Program-made: the position numbers and the translations under genes
The notes under the pieces: generated by a model
Told to the model about the DNA's origin: nothing
Seen by the model: the letters and a program-made list of their open reading frames with translations, nothing else
Database searches by the model: none
DNA from: Acidobacteriota bacterium
Lineage (GTDB): Bacteria > Acidobacteriota > Aminicenantia > UBA2199
NCBI GenBank assembly: GCA_021817755.1
Contig: JAKAGC010000282.1
Span: forward strand, 1-5,960
DNA length: 5,960 bases
Direction of reading: 5' to 3'
Shown here: positions 1 through 5,960 of the stretch, in pieces
How positions within the stretch are numbered: position 1 is the first letter of the stretch
Layout: each line of letters begins with the position of its first letter

Positions 1-1
1 T

Positions 2-384
2 TATCTTTTGGATACTCATGTATTGCATTTTAGTATCTTCAGCAAGAAGTATCGCCGGAATTTATCGAGTATTTTGATTTGCAGGCAGAAAATGGAAATT
101 TATATGTATCAACTGTTTCGATGTGGGAGATTGCATTATTAAAGAAGAAAGGACGCATTGAAATAGATGATATTCATAGTTGGAAAGAAGAATTAATTCT
201 TAATTTCCCGGCGAAATTTATTGAACCGTCAATATCCGATATGATTGATTCGACCATATTACCGGATTTCCATAAAGATCCATTTGACCGGTTGCTTATT
301 GCTCAAGCTGGAAATATGGGCGCTATCCTTGTAACAAGAGATAAATTGATTTCCAATTATTCTATTAAGACTTTCTGGATTTAG
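2..384 (+). pseudogene. VapC-like PIN-domain ribonuclease gene, frameshifted near its 5' end, start off window
   Basis: Bases 2-31 encode YLLDTHVLHF, the usual first strand of a VapC-type PIN toxin with its first catalytic Asp. The reading then moves to another frame, open from base 34 (YLQQEVSPEFIEYFDLQ...), which runs to TAA-equivalent stop TAG at 382-384. That second frame carries the rest of the domain: the SMWEIA motif with its Glu, DPFDRLLIAQA with two Asp, and LVTRD with the last Asp. So the acidic metal-binding set is complete across the two frames. PIN toxins of this type are small (about 130 residues) and cleave RNA; a partner antitoxin would normally lie just upstream, outside the window. 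Removing two bases (or adding one) near 29-34 would restore VLHFYLQ, which matches the family spacing. The TTG at 79 can open a 101-residue frame but lacks the first Asp and is unlikely to be a true start. It is either a decayed gene or a sequencing/assembly error. Confidence 0.8.
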
Positions 385-467
385 GTTCTATTTTTGAATG
401 GGAATTGTCTTCTTTAAAATGAAATAGATATTTTGCTTAATATTCTTTAATAATCATATTTAGGGGA

Positions 468-502
468 TTGATTTCCTATCTGATTTTAAATAAAATTATT
501 TT
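468..502 (+). promoter_or_regulatory. Predicted sigma70-type promoter giving a leaderless or near-leaderless symporter mRNA
   Basis: A -35 box TTGATT (468-473) and a -10 box TAAAAT (491-496) are separated by exactly 17 bases. The -10 box ends six bases before the ATG at 503, so the standard offset puts the transcription start on the A of the start codon. The same 30 bases hold no Shine-Dalgarno sequence, only AT-rich DNA, which fits a leaderless message. The match is 4/6 and 5/6 to the consensus; in AT-rich DNA a chance match is possible. Confidence 0.5.
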
Positions 503-1864
503 ATGATAAAAACAATCGAAACAATCTTGCAGACGGTCAGTGATTTTCTGTGGGGGCCCCCGCTTTTGATATTATTATTCGGGACCCATATATTTTTAAC
601 CATCCGGCTTCGGTTTATCCAGCGGTATATATTTAAAGCCATAAAGCTTTCTTTTTCTCGTAAACGGGAGGGGGCAGGCGATATCAGTCATTTCGGGGCT
701 TTAACGACAGCTTTGGCAGCAACCATTGGAACGGGGAATATTGTAGGAGTTGCTACGGCGATAGCAGCCGGTGGGCCGGGAGCTGTTTTATGGATGTGGT
801 TAACGGGAGTTTTCGGTATTGCTACGAAATACGGAGAAGCTGTTTTATCTATTAAATACCGCGTAACAAATAGCAATGGGTTTATGTGCGGCGGTCCGAT
901 GTATGTGTTGGAGCGAGGATTGAAAAAAAAATGGCTGGGTATTGCGTTTGCCATTTTAACTGCGATTTCTGCCTTTGGAATAGGAAATACGGTTCAAGCG
1001 AATTCGATTTCAACGATGGTAAAAGAGACATTTCACATTGAACCGTGGATAACAGGTGCATTTTTAACATTGATAACAGCAATCGTTATCCTGGGTGGGA
1101 TTAAATCGATCGCAGTAGCATGTGAAAAACTGGTGCCCTTTATGGCTGTTTTTTATATATTGGGAACAGTTATCTTGCTTATCATGAACATTTCAAGTAT
1201 ACCGGCAACTTTTGCACTCATCTGGAAAAGTGCGTTTACGGGTCATGCTGCGGTTGGCGGATTCTTAGGAGCAGGGATGAAAGAAGCGATCCGGTTTGGT
1301 GTTGCAAGAGGGTTATTTTCAAATGAATCGGGATTAGGTAGTGCTCCGATTGTGGCTGCTGCAGCTCAGACAAAGAATCCGGTACGTCAAGCACTGGTTT
1401 CATCTACAGGGACCTTCTGGGATACGGTTGTGGTATGTGCTTTAACGGGTCTTGTACTAGTGAATTCGGGACTATGGAAGAATGGATTGGATGGCGCGGC
1501 ATTAACCAAAGCTACTTTTTCGCAATTTACTATTATTGGACCATTGATTCTTGCGGTTGCATTATTCACGTTTGTTTTTTCAACGATTCTCGGTTGGTCT
1601 TATTATGGAGAAAAAGCAATCGAGTATTTGATCGGTATTCGTGCTGTCCGTTATTATCGCTGGGTGTGGGTTGCGATGGTAATGGTAGGTTCAGTGGCTT
1701 CTATGCCAATGGTCTGGACGTTTGCGGATATCGCGAATGGTTCGATGGCCATACCGAACCTTATTTCTTTGATCTTCTTGAGTGGAGTACTTGTTTCGGA
1801 ATCAAAAAAATACTTGTGGGATGATAATCTGGATGGGGAAAGTGAACTCATCGAGCAAAAATAA
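503..1864 (+). CDS. Sodium:alanine/glycine symporter, AGCS family
   Basis: This 453-residue inner-membrane protein belongs to the alanine-or-glycine:cation symporter family (AgcS/AlsT/DagA type), which brings small amino acids into the cell with sodium. The length is normal for the family. Hallmarks in order: N-terminal WGPPLLILLFGTHIFLTIRL (residues 17-36), GTGNIVGVATAIAAGGPGAV (76-95), the GGPMYVLERGL signature (130-140), FSNESGLGSAPIVAAAAQTK (272-291), the WDT motif (306-308), GWSYYGEKAIEYL (364-376) and NGSMAIPNLISL (412-423). About ten hydrophobic segments cover most of the chain; the last 20 residues are polar and charged. The ATG at 503 gives exactly the family N-terminus, yet no Shine-Dalgarno site precedes it; a promoter set right against the ATG suggests leaderless translation. 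The next gene follows 75 bases later on the same strand. Whether alanine, glycine or glutamine is the main substrate cannot be read from sequence. AgcS and alsT are both used as names, so no symbol is given. Confidence 0.95.
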   Translation: MIKTIETILQTVSDFLWGPPLLILLFGTHIFLTIRLRFIQRYIFKAIKLSFSRKREGAGDISHFGALTTALAATIGTGNIVGVATAIAAGGPGAVLWMWLTGVFGIATKYGEAVLSIKYRVTNSNGFMCGGPMYVLERGLKKKWLGIAFAILTAISAFGIGNTVQANSISTMVKETFHIEPWITGAFLTLITAIVILGGIKSIAVACEKLVPFMAVFYILGTVILLIMNISSIPATFALIWKSAFTGHAAVGGFLGAGMKEAIRFGVARGLFSNESGLGSAPIVAAAAQTKNPVRQALVSSTGTFWDTVVVCALTGLVLVNSGLWKNGLDGAALTKATFSQFTIIGPLILAVALFTFVFSTILGWSYYGEKAIEYLIGIRAVRYYRWVWVAMVMVGSVASMPMVWTFADIANGSMAIPNLISLIFLSGVLVSESKKYLWDDNLDGESELIEQK

Positions 1865-1939
1865 AAGTATGATTTGATAGCTTATTAAAGAATTGAAAAA
1901 GAAAGAGGATAACGTATTCCTTTTTTCAATGGAGGAAGT

Positions 1940-2488
1940 ATGGGACTATTTAGCACAGGAAATGAGACTCCAAAGCAGGCACGGGCAAATAATGAAGTCT
2001 TAATTAGCCAGATGGATCCGGCACGGAAAGAATATGTAATGGGAAATATTCGCTCAGAGCAACGGCTGGGGTTAGGGTTTTTTATGGGCTTAATTGCTGC
2101 TGTTGCAGGTGCAGCCATATGGGCGGCTATATCTGCCGCGACACGTCATCAGATCGGATGGGCTGCGATTGGATTGGGATTCCTTGTGGGGATAGCGGTT
2201 CGAATGGGAGGCAAAGGAATCGATAAAATATATGGTGTTATGGGGGCGTTTCTTGCGCTTTTGGGATGTATTCTCGGAAATTTTCTTACGGTTTTAGCGA
2301 TAACAAATATCGAGAATGGAATATCGGTTGCCCGTTTAATGGAATTAATGTCTTTTCAATTATTCATTGAAATAATGAAAGAGAGTTTCCAGCCGCTTGA
2401 TATTCTTTTTTATATTCTTGCGATAACGACTGCTTACTCGGCATCGATTCGTAAATTAACGGAGAAAGATCTCCAACCCGGGGGATGA
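1940..2488 (+). CDS. Uncharacterised small membrane protein with four predicted transmembrane helices
   Basis: I do not recognise a named family for this 182-residue protein. The first 40 residues are polar and likely cytoplasmic (MGLFSTGNETPKQ...). Hydrophobic segments lie near residues 44-67, 72-88, 98-121 and 152-169, and the C-terminus is short and charged. The most distinctive part is the stretch from about 79 to 116: a glycine-rich helix end GFLVGIAVR, a charged turn with GGKGIDKIYG (90-99), then GAFLALLGCILGN (102-114). I recall similar segments in unannotated membrane proteins of Gram-negative bacteria, but no function for them. The start is fixed by a GGAGG site (1931-1935) four bases before the ATG. 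It follows the symporter by 75 bases with no clear terminator or promoter between them, so the two are probably one operon; a role linked to the transporter is only a guess. It converges with the HEAT-repeat gene, 21 bases away. Confidence 0.85.
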   Translation: MGLFSTGNETPKQARANNEVLISQMDPARKEYVMGNIRSEQRLGLGFFMGLIAAVAGAAIWAAISAATRHQIGWAAIGLGFLVGIAVRMGGKGIDKIYGVMGAFLALLGCILGNFLTVLAITNIENGISVARLMELMSFQLFIEIMKESFQPLDILFYILAITTAYSASIRKLTEKDLQPGG

Positions 2489-2509
2489 GGAATCGATTTA
2501 ATTAAGCGG

Positions 2510-3514
2510 TTATTTTTTTGTCTTCTTTTTCCTGGTAGAATAACTTGAATCGGAAAGATGATGAGTGCTGTCTTCATTTGGAGTATTAGAAAGATTTTCA
2601 CCTGAAATTCCAGGTTCTGAAGTTTTAATTGGGATAAAATTATAGTTCTTAAAATAATCTTCAATATCGATATAAATAACGTATTTTTCCTCGGTATTTG
2701 AGGTGAGTTGGGTATCCGTATCGTCTTCAAATTCATCGGAATTGTACATTAATGCTATCTCTGCTGCTTCTGCTATGTCTTCATCTTCGTTTTCCAAAAG
2801 TTGTGTGAGAAATTCTTCTGCTTCGGCATTGTTAATAAAGGGAGCGGCACTAATGGCGCTCCGTAAGAGCATATTATCTTCCTGGGGAGAAGACAAAATA
2901 TCTTTAATGACGGGCCAGGCTTCTTTTACGCCTGCATTCCCGGCAGCGCAGACTGCTTCATATACTATTTCGGGGTTGGAGCTTTCCAGGGATTCCAGAA
3001 TTTGCTTTTTATATCCTTTTACATATCCCATACCGAAGATTGCAGAGAGTATCCATTCTTCATCATCACTTTCATATGCTCTTTTAATCGCATTTTTATG
3101 CCATTGCATGGGGGAGCAAACATCGGCTTCGAGGATACGGCGGCGTAATGTTTTCGGAAGTTTAATATCGTAATAAAAGTCCCTAAGAGTTTTTTTAATT
3201 TCATAGAATTTTTTCTCAGAAAAAAATTGTTGTTGCGATTCATAGAATCCGTTGATGCCATTAAATTGAAGAGCAGGTCCGAAAGCTTCAACAGCTATAC
3301 AGCGTAGTTCTTCCGATTCTTCATCATCATGGAGTATATCCAGCAAAACATCCGCCATTTCATCATTCAAAACTTTTTCTTCGGCAGCCAGCTTCGCGGC
3401 AGTTAATCGCTCTTTCCTGGAAGCTTCTTTATCCGACAACATATCCCGAATTTTTGAAGCAGCATCATCGGGCCACTGGGATGGAGAAATTTCATATAAT
3501 TTGTCGATATCCAT
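2510..3514 (-). CDS. HEAT-repeat protein, cytoplasmic, function unknown
   Basis: This 334-residue protein has no signal peptide or membrane segment. Its central part is built of paired amphipathic helices typical of HEAT repeats: roughly residues 33-63, 66-82, 118-146, 150-177 (EEWILSAIFGMGYVKGYKKQ), 180-209 (PEIVYEAVCAAGNAGVKEAW), 213-240 and 243-257. Repeats of this kind make a curved scaffold for binding a protein or nucleic acid partner; no catalytic motif is visible. Acidic runs (HDDEESEE 62-69, ENEDED 241-246, DEFEDDTD 260-267) alternate with the helices. After about residue 295 the chain turns into a Ser/Thr/Asn-rich, probably disordered tail that ends in the basic cluster RKKKTKK. The ATG is supported by AAGGAG on the minus strand (3525-3520), five bases upstream. 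It lies 204 bases downstream of prfB on the same strand; repeated elements in that gap may control it. The partner is unknown. Proteins like this are often conserved only within a lineage. Confidence 0.88.
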   Translation of the reverse strand: MDIDKLYEISPSQWPDDAASKIRDMLSDKEASRKERLTAAKLAAEEKVLNDEMADVLLDILHDDEESEELRCIAVEAFGPALQFNGINGFYESQQQFFSEKKFYEIKKTLRDFYYDIKLPKTLRRRILEADVCSPMQWHKNAIKRAYESDDEEWILSAIFGMGYVKGYKKQILESLESSNPEIVYEAVCAAGNAGVKEAWPVIKDILSSPQEDNMLLRSAISAAPFINNAEAEEFLTQLLENEDEDIAEAAEIALMYNSDEFEDDTDTQLTSNTEEKYVIYIDIEDYFKNYNFIPIKTSEPGISGENLSNTPNEDSTHHLSDSSYSTRKKKTKK

Positions 3515-3571
3515 TTGAACTCCTTTTCATCCGATTAAAGACATCTTAAAATGGTTTTTACTACAAATTCC

Positions 3572-3609
3572 ATCCGGATAATTGAAATACGAAATTGAAA
3601 ATCCGGATA
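3572..3609. repeat. Nested repeat cluster upstream of the HEAT-repeat gene, possible operator
   Basis: The 9-mer ATCCGGATA occurs at 3572-3580 and again at 3601-3609; its first eight bases are a perfect palindrome. Between them AATTGAAA occurs at 3580-3587 and 3593-3600. The block is therefore ordered A-B-B-A. A shorter, imperfect copy, ATCCGAT, lies at 3529-3535 just before the Shine-Dalgarno site of the gene. Paired palindromes a few helical turns apart are a common layout for regulator binding, but no known regulator site is recognised and no clear promoter could be placed beside it. Confidence 0.45.
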
Positions 3610-3718
3610 GAGAATTTTTATGGGGTCGATTTTAATCTGTTTCATTCGTAACAAGTATGGATAGGTAATATGATTCTTCTTTCTCTTAGAAAAAAAGAAA
3701 TTAAGATTATCATCGAGA

Positions 3719-4807
3719 TTACTGTTTTTTTAAAGCGGCTTTGATAAAATCGAAAATATCGCCGTCAAGGACACGTACGGTATTACCTGTTTCCAGGTTT
3801 GTTCGATGATCTTTGATGTTCTGGTAAGGATGGAGAACATAAGACCGGATTTGATGTCCCCATGCAATTTCGCCTTTTTCATTTTCCATTCGATCCTTTT
3901 CTTTTAATTTTTTTCTCATCTCGAGATCGAATAATTTGGCGCGGAGCATACGCATGGCTTGCTCCTTGTTTTGATGCTGGGAACGTTCGCTCTGACATTG
4001 TGCGACGGTGTTGGTGGGAATATGAGTAATACGGACGGCGGAATCGGTGGTGTTGACGTGCTGGCCACCTTTACCTGAGGCGCGGTATGTATCTATACGT
4101 AAATCGGTAGGATTAATTTCGATTGCAATGGAGTCATCGACTTCGGGATAAACAAATACGGCAGCAAAAGAAGTGTGTCGACGTTTATTGGCATCAAATG
4201 GAGAGATGCGAACCAAACGATGAACACCTACTTCTTGCTTCAAATACCCATATGCATAATCTCCGTCGAATTTAACGGTAACACTTTTTATTCCTGCCTC
4301 TTCACCGGCCAATAATTCAACGATTTCAACTTTATATCCTTCCCGTTCTCCGAATCTTAAATACATACGTAAGAGCATTTCTGCCCAATCCTGGCTTTCG
4401 GTTCCCCCTGCTCCGGGATGGATACTTAAAAACGCATTGGTATCATCCTGGTCACCGCTAAGATAATTCCTGATCTCGGCTTCATCCACGAGTTTTTCAA
4501 AGTGTATGATTTCACGTTCCATTTCTTCTGCTAATGAAGGGTCTTCATCGATTAGCGAGAAATAGGCTTCGATATCACCAAGGGTACGGTCAAATTGCTC
4601 ACCGATTTTTAAATCCCCCGTAAGAATCTTTTTCTCTTTCATTATTTCAGCGGATTTTTTTGGATTATTCCAGATTGAAGAATCGGCGAGAAGTGTTTCC
4701 AGTTCAGAAATACGGACCTTTTTGGAGTCGAGTTTTAGAAAACGCTTTAAATCCTGGGCTTTCACACGCAATTCTTCATATTTATTCTTTAATTCGATTA
4801 TTTCCAT
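3719..4807 (-). CDS. prfB: Peptide chain release factor 2 (RF2), no programmed frameshift
   Basis: RF2 reads UGA and UAA stop codons in the ribosomal A site and triggers release of the finished peptide. From the ATG at 4807 the protein is 362 residues, close to the 365 of E. coli RF2. Visible features (numbered from this ATG): an N-terminal helical domain, the RF2-specific stop-codon tripeptide SPF (202-204), and the catalytic GGQ loop (247-249) within YRASGKGGQHVN. The residue just before SG in that loop is Ala, as in most bacteria, rather than the Thr of E. coli K-12. An in-frame TTG at 4843 could add 12 residues, but that TTG is the start of a -35 box and the added residues have no counterpart in the family, so ATG 4807 is preferred. 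There is no Shine-Dalgarno site. The gene ends in TAA. The bifunctional methionine enzyme gene ends 132 bases upstream on the same strand; the promoter in that gap suggests separate transcription. Confidence 0.97.
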   Translation of the reverse strand: MEIIELKNKYEELRVKAQDLKRFLKLDSKKVRISELETLLADSSIWNNPKKSAEIMKEKKILTGDLKIGEQFDRTLGDIEAYFSLIDEDPSLAEEMEREIIHFEKLVDEAEIRNYLSGDQDDTNAFLSIHPGAGGTESQDWAEMLLRMYLRFGEREGYKVEIVELLAGEEAGIKSVTVKFDGDYAYGYLKQEVGVHRLVRISPFDANKRRHTSFAAVFVYPEVDDSIAIEINPTDLRIDTYRASGKGGQHVNTTDSAVRITHIPTNTVAQCQSERSQHQNKEQAMRMLRAKLFDLEMRKKLKEKDRMENEKGEIAWGHQIRSYVLHPYQNIKDHRTNLETGNTVRVLDGDIFDFIKAALKKQ

Positions 4808-4843
4808 GTGAGTAATTGTATATCGAAATTTAAATCCAGTCAA
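4808..4843 (-). promoter_or_regulatory. Predicted sigma70-type promoter giving a leaderless prfB mRNA
   Basis: On the minus strand TTGACT (4843-4838) and TACAAT (4820-4815) are spaced by exactly 17 bases, each matching the consensus at five of six positions. The -10 box is followed by only seven bases (TACTCAC) before the prfB ATG at 4807, so transcription should begin at or one base from the start codon. The seven bases contain no ribosome binding site. This is the better of the two such promoters in the window. Confidence 0.65.
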
Positions 4844-4863
4844 GTTTCATAGGAGGTTCTTTC

Positions 4864-4893
4864 GGAGAAGGGTCCTGTATCGATGGCTTCTCC
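4864..4893. repeat. Inverted repeat between the methionine enzyme gene and prfB
   Basis: GGAGAAG (4864-4870) and CTTCTCC (4887-4893) form a perfect 7-base-pair stem with a 16-base loop. It lies 21 bases upstream of the prfB -35 box and 46 bases past the stop codon of the upstream gene. On the minus-strand transcript it is followed by GAAAGAACC, not by a run of U, so it is not a standard intrinsic terminator. It could stabilise the end of the upstream message or be a protein binding site; chance is also possible. Confidence 0.35.
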
Positions 4894-4939
4894 TGAATAA
4901 ATGGTAGAAAGAGTTATAAATTCAGAGATGAAATTGGGT

Positions 4940-5960
4940 TTAAAAAACACCTTTTAATACATCGATGGCATAATTGACTTTACCGAAAGGAGCAGAGACC
5001 TGGATACCCTGTACATACTGTTTAATTTGTTGGATCATACTACAGGCAATATCGATTCCTTCTTTTAAAGCAGCCTCTTTTGTTTTTGCCGCGCGCATGC
5101 GTTCGATGATTTCCTTGGGGACTGTAACCCCGGGTACTTCATTATTCATAAACTCGGCATTTCGTAAACTGATTAATGGCCATATACCTGCGATAATCGG
5201 AATTTTAATTAGTTTGATTCTATCTAAAAATTCAAGGAGTTTGTTCACATCGAAAACGGGTTGGGTGATGGCAAAATTAGCACCTGCATTTATTTTTAAC
5301 CCAAAGCGTTTGATTTCTGTTTCCTGGTCTATTGCGCAGGGGTTCAAACCGACACCGATGACATAACCGGTAGGTTTTCCAATGGGGTTTCCACCAAGAT
5401 CAACCCCGTGATTGAGATTATTGACCATACTGGTTAATCCGATCGAATCGACGTCGAAAACGGCTGTGGCATCCGGGAAATCTCCCATTTTGGGAGGATC
5501 GCCTGTAATGAGTAATAGATTTTTTATTCCCACTGCATCCAATCCGAGCATATCGGACATCATCCCTAGTAAGTTCCGGTCCCTGCATGTATAATGGAGA
5601 ACAGCTTCAATGTTTGCTTGCTGCTGGATAAGAATAGATAGATGTTGGGCACTCATGCGAGTAAGTGCCCTGGGCCCATCGGGAATATTAACGGCATCGA
5701 CATTGTTTTGTTTCAATAGAGCAGCGGACTCGATGATTCGTTGTGGATCGCAGCCGCGGGGAGGTGTAATTTCAACGGTAGTGACAAATTCATTGTTAGC
5801 GAGTTTTCTTCCCCATAAAGAGCGTTGGATTAAGGGAACAGGTTCTGTTTTTTCCGTTTTTTCATCGGATGTAGAGAAAGAAAACAATTGTTTTTGTGGG
5901 ATGATCGAAGCAATGGCTTTTCGCATCGCTTTTATATGCTTTTCATTGGTTCCGCAGCAG
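4940..5960 (-). CDS. yitJ: Bifunctional homocysteine S-methyltransferase / 5,10-methylenetetrahydrofolate reductase, 5' part off window
   Basis: Most of what is visible is a MetF-type reductase domain, which uses FAD to reduce methylene-tetrahydrofolate to methyl-tetrahydrofolate, the methyl donor for methionine. Counting from the internal ATG at 5926: catalytic Glu52 in VEITPPRG, TCRDRN (113-118), ITGDPP (140-145) at the flavin-binding strand, ITQPVFD (220-226) with the folate-binding Gln, and PLISLRNAEFMNNEVPG (250-266). The frame stays open upstream of this ATG to the window edge and reads CCGTNEKHIKAMRKAI, the conserved C-terminus of the homocysteine S-methyltransferase domain. Its two adjacent Cys (codons at 5959-5957 and 5956-5954) are the zinc ligands of that family. 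A polar linker of about 30 residues rich in Lys/Glu/Thr joins the domains. This is the architecture of B. subtilis YitJ, hence the symbol; the N-terminal domain is inferred from its last few residues. The gene ends in TAA at 4940. No Shine-Dalgarno site precedes the ATG at 5926, which is further reason to treat it as internal. Confidence 0.93.
   Translation of the reverse strand, partial: CCGTNEKHIKAMRKAIASIIPQKQLFSFSTSDEKTEKTEPVPLIQRSLWGRKLANNEFVTTVEITPPRGCDPQRIIESAALLKQNNVDAVNIPDGPRALTRMSAQHLSILIQQQANIEAVLHYTCRDRNLLGMMSDMLGLDAVGIKNLLLITGDPPKMGDFPDATAVFDVDSIGLTSMVNNLNHGVDLGGNPIGKPTGYVIGVGLNPCAIDQETEIKRFGLKINAGANFAITQPVFDVNKLLEFLDRIKLIKIPIIAGIWPLISLRNAEFMNNEVPGVTVPKEIIERMRAAKTKEAALKEGIDIACSMIQQIKQYVQGIQVSAPFGKVNYAIDVLKGVF

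Noticed and set aside
1892..1930. Inverted repeat ATTGAAAAA / TTTTTCAAT just before the small membrane protein gene
   Set aside because: The stem is nearly all A-T with a 21-base loop, so it would be weak as a terminator or attenuator; chance is likely in this AT-rich gap.
2461..2519. Possible bidirectional terminator between the convergent genes
   Set aside because: There is a small GGAGA/TCTCC hairpin (2461-2474) and a T-run (2513-2519), but they are about 38 bases apart and do not form a hairpin-plus-U-tract unit on either strand.
2703..3173. Serine-rich 156-codon open frame on the plus strand
   Set aside because: It is antisense to the HEAT-repeat gene, lacks a ribosome binding site, and its composition mirrors the codons of the opposite strand.
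3676..3700. Pyrimidine/purine mirror-like stretch after prfB as a terminator
   Set aside because: Only a 5-bp A/T-rich stem can be drawn and there is no U-run in the right place on the minus-strand transcript.
4841..4843. TTG as the start of prfB, adding 12 residues
   Set aside because: It forms the -35 box, has no ribosome binding site, and the extra residues do not match the RF2 N-terminus.
4830..4850. Six-codon minus-strand mini-ORF (MKLDWI) just upstream of prfB
   Set aside because: It has no Shine-Dalgarno site (the bases before it are CCTCCT) and lies across the -35 region, so it would not be on the predicted mRNA.
4851..4856. AGGAGG on the plus strand, looking like a strong ribosome binding site
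   Set aside because: No start codon at a usable distance and no plus-strand reading frame of note follows.
3719..5960. Functional link between the methionine/folate enzyme and RF2 through SAM-dependent methylation of the GGQ glutamine
   Set aside because: The idea is attractive, but prfB has its own promoter and no methyltransferase gene is present; adjacency alone does not support it.

Overview
The window reads as an ordinary bacterial chromosome segment of moderate to low GC, densely coded, with short gaps and no RNA gene, insertion sequence or CRISPR array that I can see. The E. coli-like promoter boxes, Shine-Dalgarno sites on some genes and a release factor 2 gene fit a bacterium. I cannot name the phylum. 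The promoter pattern does not look like the usual Bacteroidetes one, and the gene order (bifunctional methionine/folate enzyme, prfB, HEAT-repeat protein) is not one I can tie to a known genus.

Left half, plus strand: (1) the rest of a VapC-like PIN-domain gene that is out of frame near its 5' end (about 2-384); (2) a sodium-coupled alanine/glycine symporter of the AGCS family (503-1864); (3) a small four-helix membrane protein of unknown function (1940-2488), probably co-transcribed with the symporter. Right half, minus strand, read from the right edge: (4) the 3' part of a bifunctional homocysteine S-methyltransferase / methylenetetrahydrofolate reductase (5960-4940, continuing off the window); (5) prfB, release factor 2 (4807-3719); (6) a cytoplasmic HEAT-repeat protein (3514-2510). 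The two halves converge at about 2489-2509.

The most interesting signal is in translation initiation. Two genes have no Shine-Dalgarno site: the symporter and prfB. Each has a good sigma70-type promoter (17-base spacer in both) whose -10 box ends only 6 or 7 bases before the ATG, so transcription would start at or next to the start codon and give a leaderless mRNA. The two genes that do have a Shine-Dalgarno site (the small membrane protein and the HEAT protein) do not show this arrangement. This also changes the prfB start: the upstream TTG that would lengthen it is the -35 box.

Other points: prfB has no programmed frameshift; the apparent start of the metF-like gene is internal to a longer fusion protein; the PIN gene keeps its active-site acids although its frame is broken; and the HEAT gene has a symmetrical cluster of repeats upstream that could be an operator. 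I found no convincing new multi-gene system.
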